From Lepidurus packardi (lineage: Eukaryota; Arthropoda; Branchiopoda; Notostraca; Triopsidae), in assembly GCA_023053545.1 (NCBI GenBank), contig JAKZAN010000005.1, positions 4,588,001 to 4,652,000 on the forward strand: DNA of 64,000 nucleotides, written 5' to 3'. Positions 59,470-64,000 of the stretch are shown piece after piece. A model generated the notes under the pieces. It was not told where the DNA came from and did no database searches. It saw only the letters and a program-made list of their open reading frames with translations. Made by a program: the position numbers and the translations under genes. Position 1 is the stretch's first letter. The number at the start of each line of letters is the position of its first letter.

Positions 59470-59502
59470 TGTTCCAGATGTACAAGTATGTTCCAGATGT
59501 AC
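59470..59502 (+). repeat. Direct repeat TGTTCCAGATGTAC x 2, 19-bp spacing
   Basis: Two exact 14-bp copies at 59470-59483 and 59489-59502, separated by AAGTA. They lie 42 bp after the 27-bp palindrome, so the two may form one regulatory module. Confidence 0.9.
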
Positions 59503-62500
59503 TTGAACATTACAGTATCATCGGGATTAAGAGTTTGTTGTCAAGAAACTCTTCTAAAAATTAAGAAATGAGTACATTTGTAATTTTATAACGCTAAAAT
59601 ACTTAGCAATGCTAGGATTTATAAAACTATTTGCAAACCCCATTTGATTGGAACAAAAAAAAGGCTATTCCAGTAAGATAAGGTAGGAAACTTGTAATGC
59701 GGTAGTATCCGAAAAGTAACGGTTATAAATAACAGAAAAAGAAGTTCGGGTAAACAGTCGCTGATCGTTGTTCACGGAAGGCGAGTTAATGGCACCATGG
59801 AGTGCGGCCGGAAAATCTGTTTTTAAATCAAATAAAAAAAACTAAAACTAATGGTCTTTGGAAAAGCTTTCACAAACTGATATAAATACACGGGTAAATC
59901 AGGCTTGAGAAAGAGGGAGGGCAATGAAGCTGTGTATATAGTGATTGTAAGGGAACTTAAGTTACAGCACCGTGGACTGTTGGTGTGTGTTTTGGACAGC
60001 CACCAAACAGCCGTCCAATTTGTTTTGCGACTCGCCGTTCAATATCCCTACAAATCCGGAAAAAGCCTTGGGTCTCCACGTCTACTGCCTCGTGTTCAAT
60101 AGATGACAAATTACTCAATTTAAGCCTCTACAAATCAATGCCTTTTCCTCTCCGTTCCACAACTTGATTCCCCTTCCTGGACGCACAGACCACACACACA
60201 AAGTCCAGCGACCATTAATTTTCTGGACAACATTTCCGCACTCGGCTTTATAAGACCTTGATTACGTACGAGAACTTAAGAGAGGGTGAATCTTCCAGCC
60301 AGTCGTCCACCAGTGTTTCCGTCCAAGCCTTAATCTTTCCCGCTAGATTGTCAAGAATCAATCACATGCCGATTTTGTCTACGCGTGGCTGGGTCACGCA
60401 ACTCGACCCGGATCGCCATCGTTAGCCAAGATGGAGCTCATTAAGCGTAGTGCTTTTCTGCCGACCCGCGTTTGAATGACTTGGCTGGCAAACCAAGCAG
60501 GAAAAAACAACAATGTAGACTATTTCAATTTTTAGCTCCACACGCTCTTCGTTCCTTAGGCTATCGACCTAACTTCTGAAGAACAATAACTGCTTGTCCC
60601 TTTATTTTAATTTAAGTATTTTCCAGGGCAAGGAAGGGCTCACCGGTTCTCTCCCATAACGTGATAATGCCCTTACAAGAAGGAGTAAGACACACGGGAG
60701 GAAAAGAATCAAATAAGAAAAAACGAAGGAAAAAGTAGAGAGAAAAATAGGATCGATATGGATTCCCCCCTTTTGCTCCATTTCTTCGTATCTCAACAAT
60801 GTCCAGGAGTCTGTAAAAGCGAGAGGCACGGAACTTGAAACGGTGCCAGGCTCGAAACTCCGCGGTGGATATACATACTAGTCCTTGGAGGAATCTTCCC
60901 TCATCCACCCCCCACCCCACCTCACCTTCAAGTGGAAGCTTCGTGTTCGTGTGTGTGTGTGTTTGTGCCTGTATGTCTAACACCTCGATCACTTTGCCCG
61001 GATGCTGAAGGAGGAAAAATAATGATTTTCAAGCGTTTTTGTCCATTTGGGTCCGTCCATAGGAGGACGAGGAGAAAATTGAATGAAAGAAAAGGACCGT
61101 CCGGCAAAGCAAACAAACAACGTAACTCAATTTCCGCGGATATTACCACAGCCTATATGGACTTCACCTCCGGAAACCCCCAGACGAGGAACCTGGGATT
61201 TTTTTCTACACTAGGAAGCTCGTTTCTTTTTTGTTGTTGGGAGTCAGCACTTTTATAAAAATATATCTAAAGAGAGAGATACACACATGTACACAACACG
61301 TACCTTCGTGGACTTTTGCAAAACGAGTCGGTTGCCAGGCTAACGCTATAACCGTAATCAAATTAAGCCTTAGTCGCTGAATGTACCTGAACTCAGTTAA
61401 TTGCCAGTAGGAAGAGGCTGGTTAAGCTTTTCTTTCTAGTTTTGTCCCTACCTTCGAATCTGTTTTTTTTTAAACTAAGGAAATATCCCTTTTTCTTCGA
61501 GTCTCTGAAGTTAATTTCAAGCTATTTCTGTAATTACTTCCCAAAAAGAATGTGTTTCGCTCACGCTCCATATTTCCTCCATTTGTAACAAGAAGCACCT
61601 CGTAACTTGTATTTTTTTGGGTGAGTGTCTGACGTTTTCGTACGAAGATGTAGGCCTTGTCCTGTAGTAATCTTTGTTAATGTTGAGTTCTACTTCCTCC
61701 CAACGCTTTTTTTGTCCCTCTCTCTGATTTTCTTTTTTTTTTTTTTATTCGGGGTCTTCATTTTTTCCCTCTCTAAGAGATGTTTAGTCGTTATGCATGC
61801 TTTTCTTTCTTGACGGTTTCCCTGAATTTTACATATTCGCTTCGTTTGACCTCGCCAAGTTGTGTCTTGCACCATTCTACTCCTAGGCGGAAAAGTTCGT
61901 GACCAGTACCAACTCCGTTCTCTTAACTATATGATGGTTCCGTATACAAGAGCGTGCTCAGTTTTCTTTTCTATCCGAGCTTCGATTTAAGGAAGCGTGT
62001 CTTTGTCTTGTCTCTTATATGTTGTTCTCATTTCTTCTAATGTCATCTAGACTTTCTCTCTGTTCCCTTCAAAAATAAAAAATAAATTCTCTCTCGTGAC
62101 TTAAATCCGAGAGAAAAATGAAAAGCAAAAGAAACTAAATGGGCACAAAGAACAAGACATCTTCCAACTTTTTAAAAAAGCTAAGAAGACCCCAGAGCAG
62201 CAGCCTAGGGACGTGATCTTGAGGGCCAATTGCGTGACAGATAAGTCAGCTCAGTTTCCTTCTCGCAAAAGGAAACGGATTCCGACTGCTCGCTGCTATA
62301 ACTCCTATCTTTGGCAAAGGAATACGAGGACCATTATACATAAGAGACGACTTGACTTAAATTGGACACCTAAAGTTTGTTGACTTAAATTGCTGACATG
62401 CTCCTAGCCCCGTTATTGAGACAATCCCTTATTTTTTCCCCCTTTAAAAAATATCACTCTTAATCGTAACTACATTTCATTTTTGGATGTCACAGACCCG

Positions 62501-64000
62501 AGATTTCTAAAATATTCCAATGCTTAATGCATACACGCACGCAATCTACGTAGCACACATAACAAGACCAAGGGCATTCCATCTCGCATAAGGGGTTATT
62601 AGTATGCAGCAAATACTGAGTTGCAAACAAGATTACCATAGTTCTGTGGATTCAAGACAACGCGATCTCACAATACTGCAGAGCTTTTCCTACGATATTC
62701 TCAAGAGAAGATGAGGGGAAGAGAAGGGCTGAGGAAGACAGGTGATACTTGCCAGTAATGCAAATCTCGCAAAGGGCGGATCGTTTTCTTAAGAAACTGC
62801 TATGCGTGAATTTGTACCCTTGGACGCGTTCTAAAGCTATTTCAGCGTCTTTCGTAGTACTACAGACACATATACATGACATTCGTCAAAGTTTTGGCCA
62901 CTTAAACCCCTAATTTAAAGTTCCACGCAAGGGTGAAGGGTTAGTGGGAAGCAAAATGGGGTGGCTAACGAGGACCTCATCAACAATTGATTGGCTTCCG
63001 CTTGACATGAGACGAAGATGAAGGAGGGTCGATAACTTGACGCGATGACGCGATGCTGCCAAAGTGAACCATGTTTACTTGTTTCTTCAGAAAACAAGTT
63101 CAGACTTTATTTCACTTCTGTTTGTTCTCACCCTTGTGAAGCCCCACCCCCTCAGACGTCTTTTCTTATTTTTGGCCTCCTTTGGCAGTCTTAAACAAGT
63201 TACAACTTACAGGGGTCGCAAGGGGCAAACCCCCCAGTAAGCTATAATGACATATAGCGCAAATTTGCATGTGACATTTTCTATCGAGGAAAAAGTTACA
63301 AATGGTGGTACGCCAGAAATTTCGGAATTTATTAGGAAGTATACTTTTTCCGAGTGCTGGCGGGACTCTGGCCTCGATAAAAGCCAAAGTTTCCGAGGCA
63401 AGTAGAAGACTATGAATTTTCTTTAATTGTTCCCAGTCCTCCAAACTTTCTACAATGCTTGATTTATATCCCAGATTGAGAGCGAAATTCCCTTTTGATC
63501 ATTTCATTGCAGCAGGGTGCGATAAGAATTGACGGATCGTACAGTATATTTGCTATAAAGGAAGACAGAAGAAGGAAATAAGTGAAACTGACTTGGAAGG
63601 CTATTATACAGTACGAACCCGTAAGCGAGAACTTGTTTATACCCAAAGACACATTGTTGACAGGCACAAGAATAGCTTGAGTGAATGGAGTGCACGACAA
63701 GGGCAACACAAAACGTGGAGAAATGGGATAGCAACTTGCCTTCATGTCAACAACAACCAGCACCCTCCCGACAGAACGATAAGCCCTTGTCAATGCATTA
63801 AAGCCAAGCCAGCCAAGCCAATTCAAAGACAGCAAAACCGAGGCCACACCCTTATACTTGTTTCCATCGGCACACGCGGGAAATTCAAGACACTAGCACC
63901 ATAACTTCCTTCCCCTTCGAGATAAAAGGCTAATAATTAACTATTAAGCGTGAACTTCCTGTTGTCCAATTGTTTTTTTTTTTTGGCTTTTATCTTTCGA

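Larger units (their letters stand above)
53843..63999. other. Intergenic; no gene recognised
   Basis: About 10 kb without a supported exon. A 207-codon frame at 54621-55244 starts at TTG, overlaps ORFs on both strands and has no domain. GT microsatellite at about 60948-60962 and long T runs near 61731-61746 and 63974-63983. Other small elements are listed separately. Confidence 0.4.

Overview
The window is animal nuclear DNA, most likely from an arthropod. Introns are very short (46 to 142 nt), genes lie close together, and core promoters carry TATA plus TCAGT initiator signals. A Ty3/Gypsy element is primed by tRNA-Ser, as in the Drosophila 17.6/297 group. A small crustacean such as a water flea would fit, but the species cannot be fixed from sequence alone. 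No CRISPR, tRNA or rRNA gene was seen.

Layout. Positions 1-2461 hold the 5' part of a minus-strand LTR retrotransposon: a 200-bp LTR, a primer site that overlaps the gag start codon, intact gag, a -1 frameshift signal with a strongly predicted pseudoknot, then protease and the start of reverse transcriptase, which runs off the window. From 2462 to 17711 I find no convincing gene, only two diverged copies of a dispersed repeat. Two DNA-transposon derivatives follow (17712-18187, flanked by TA, and 18255-18418, with a perfect 8-bp target duplication).

Positions 19030-29228 are a dense gene block: TMEM60 (+), a sorting nexin 29-like RUN/PX protein (-), ribosomal protein L10 (+), two tandem gamma-glutamyl hydrolases (-), and two paralogous two-membrane-pass proteins of unknown family (-). 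A MITE at 29358-29747 ends this block. A five-exon gene for a four-pass membrane protein lies alone at 34463-35400 (-).

The rest is gene-poor. It holds a second MITE copy with an internal tandem duplication (42613-43256), simple and tandem repeats, a poly(A)-tailed retroposed fragment with target duplication (53708-53842), and several exact palindromes. The one gene supported there is a two-exon gene for a 110-residue secreted-type protein with ten cysteines (52569-53008, +), preceded by two upstream ORFs.

The gene block is mostly housekeeping: translation (RpL10), lysosomal folate metabolism (GGH pair) and membrane traffic (SNX29-like). SNX29-like and RpL10 are divergent and share about 300 bp of promoter. 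RpL10 and the downstream GGH copy converge with only 106 bp between stop codons. All multi-exon models were spliced by hand and keep frame throughout.
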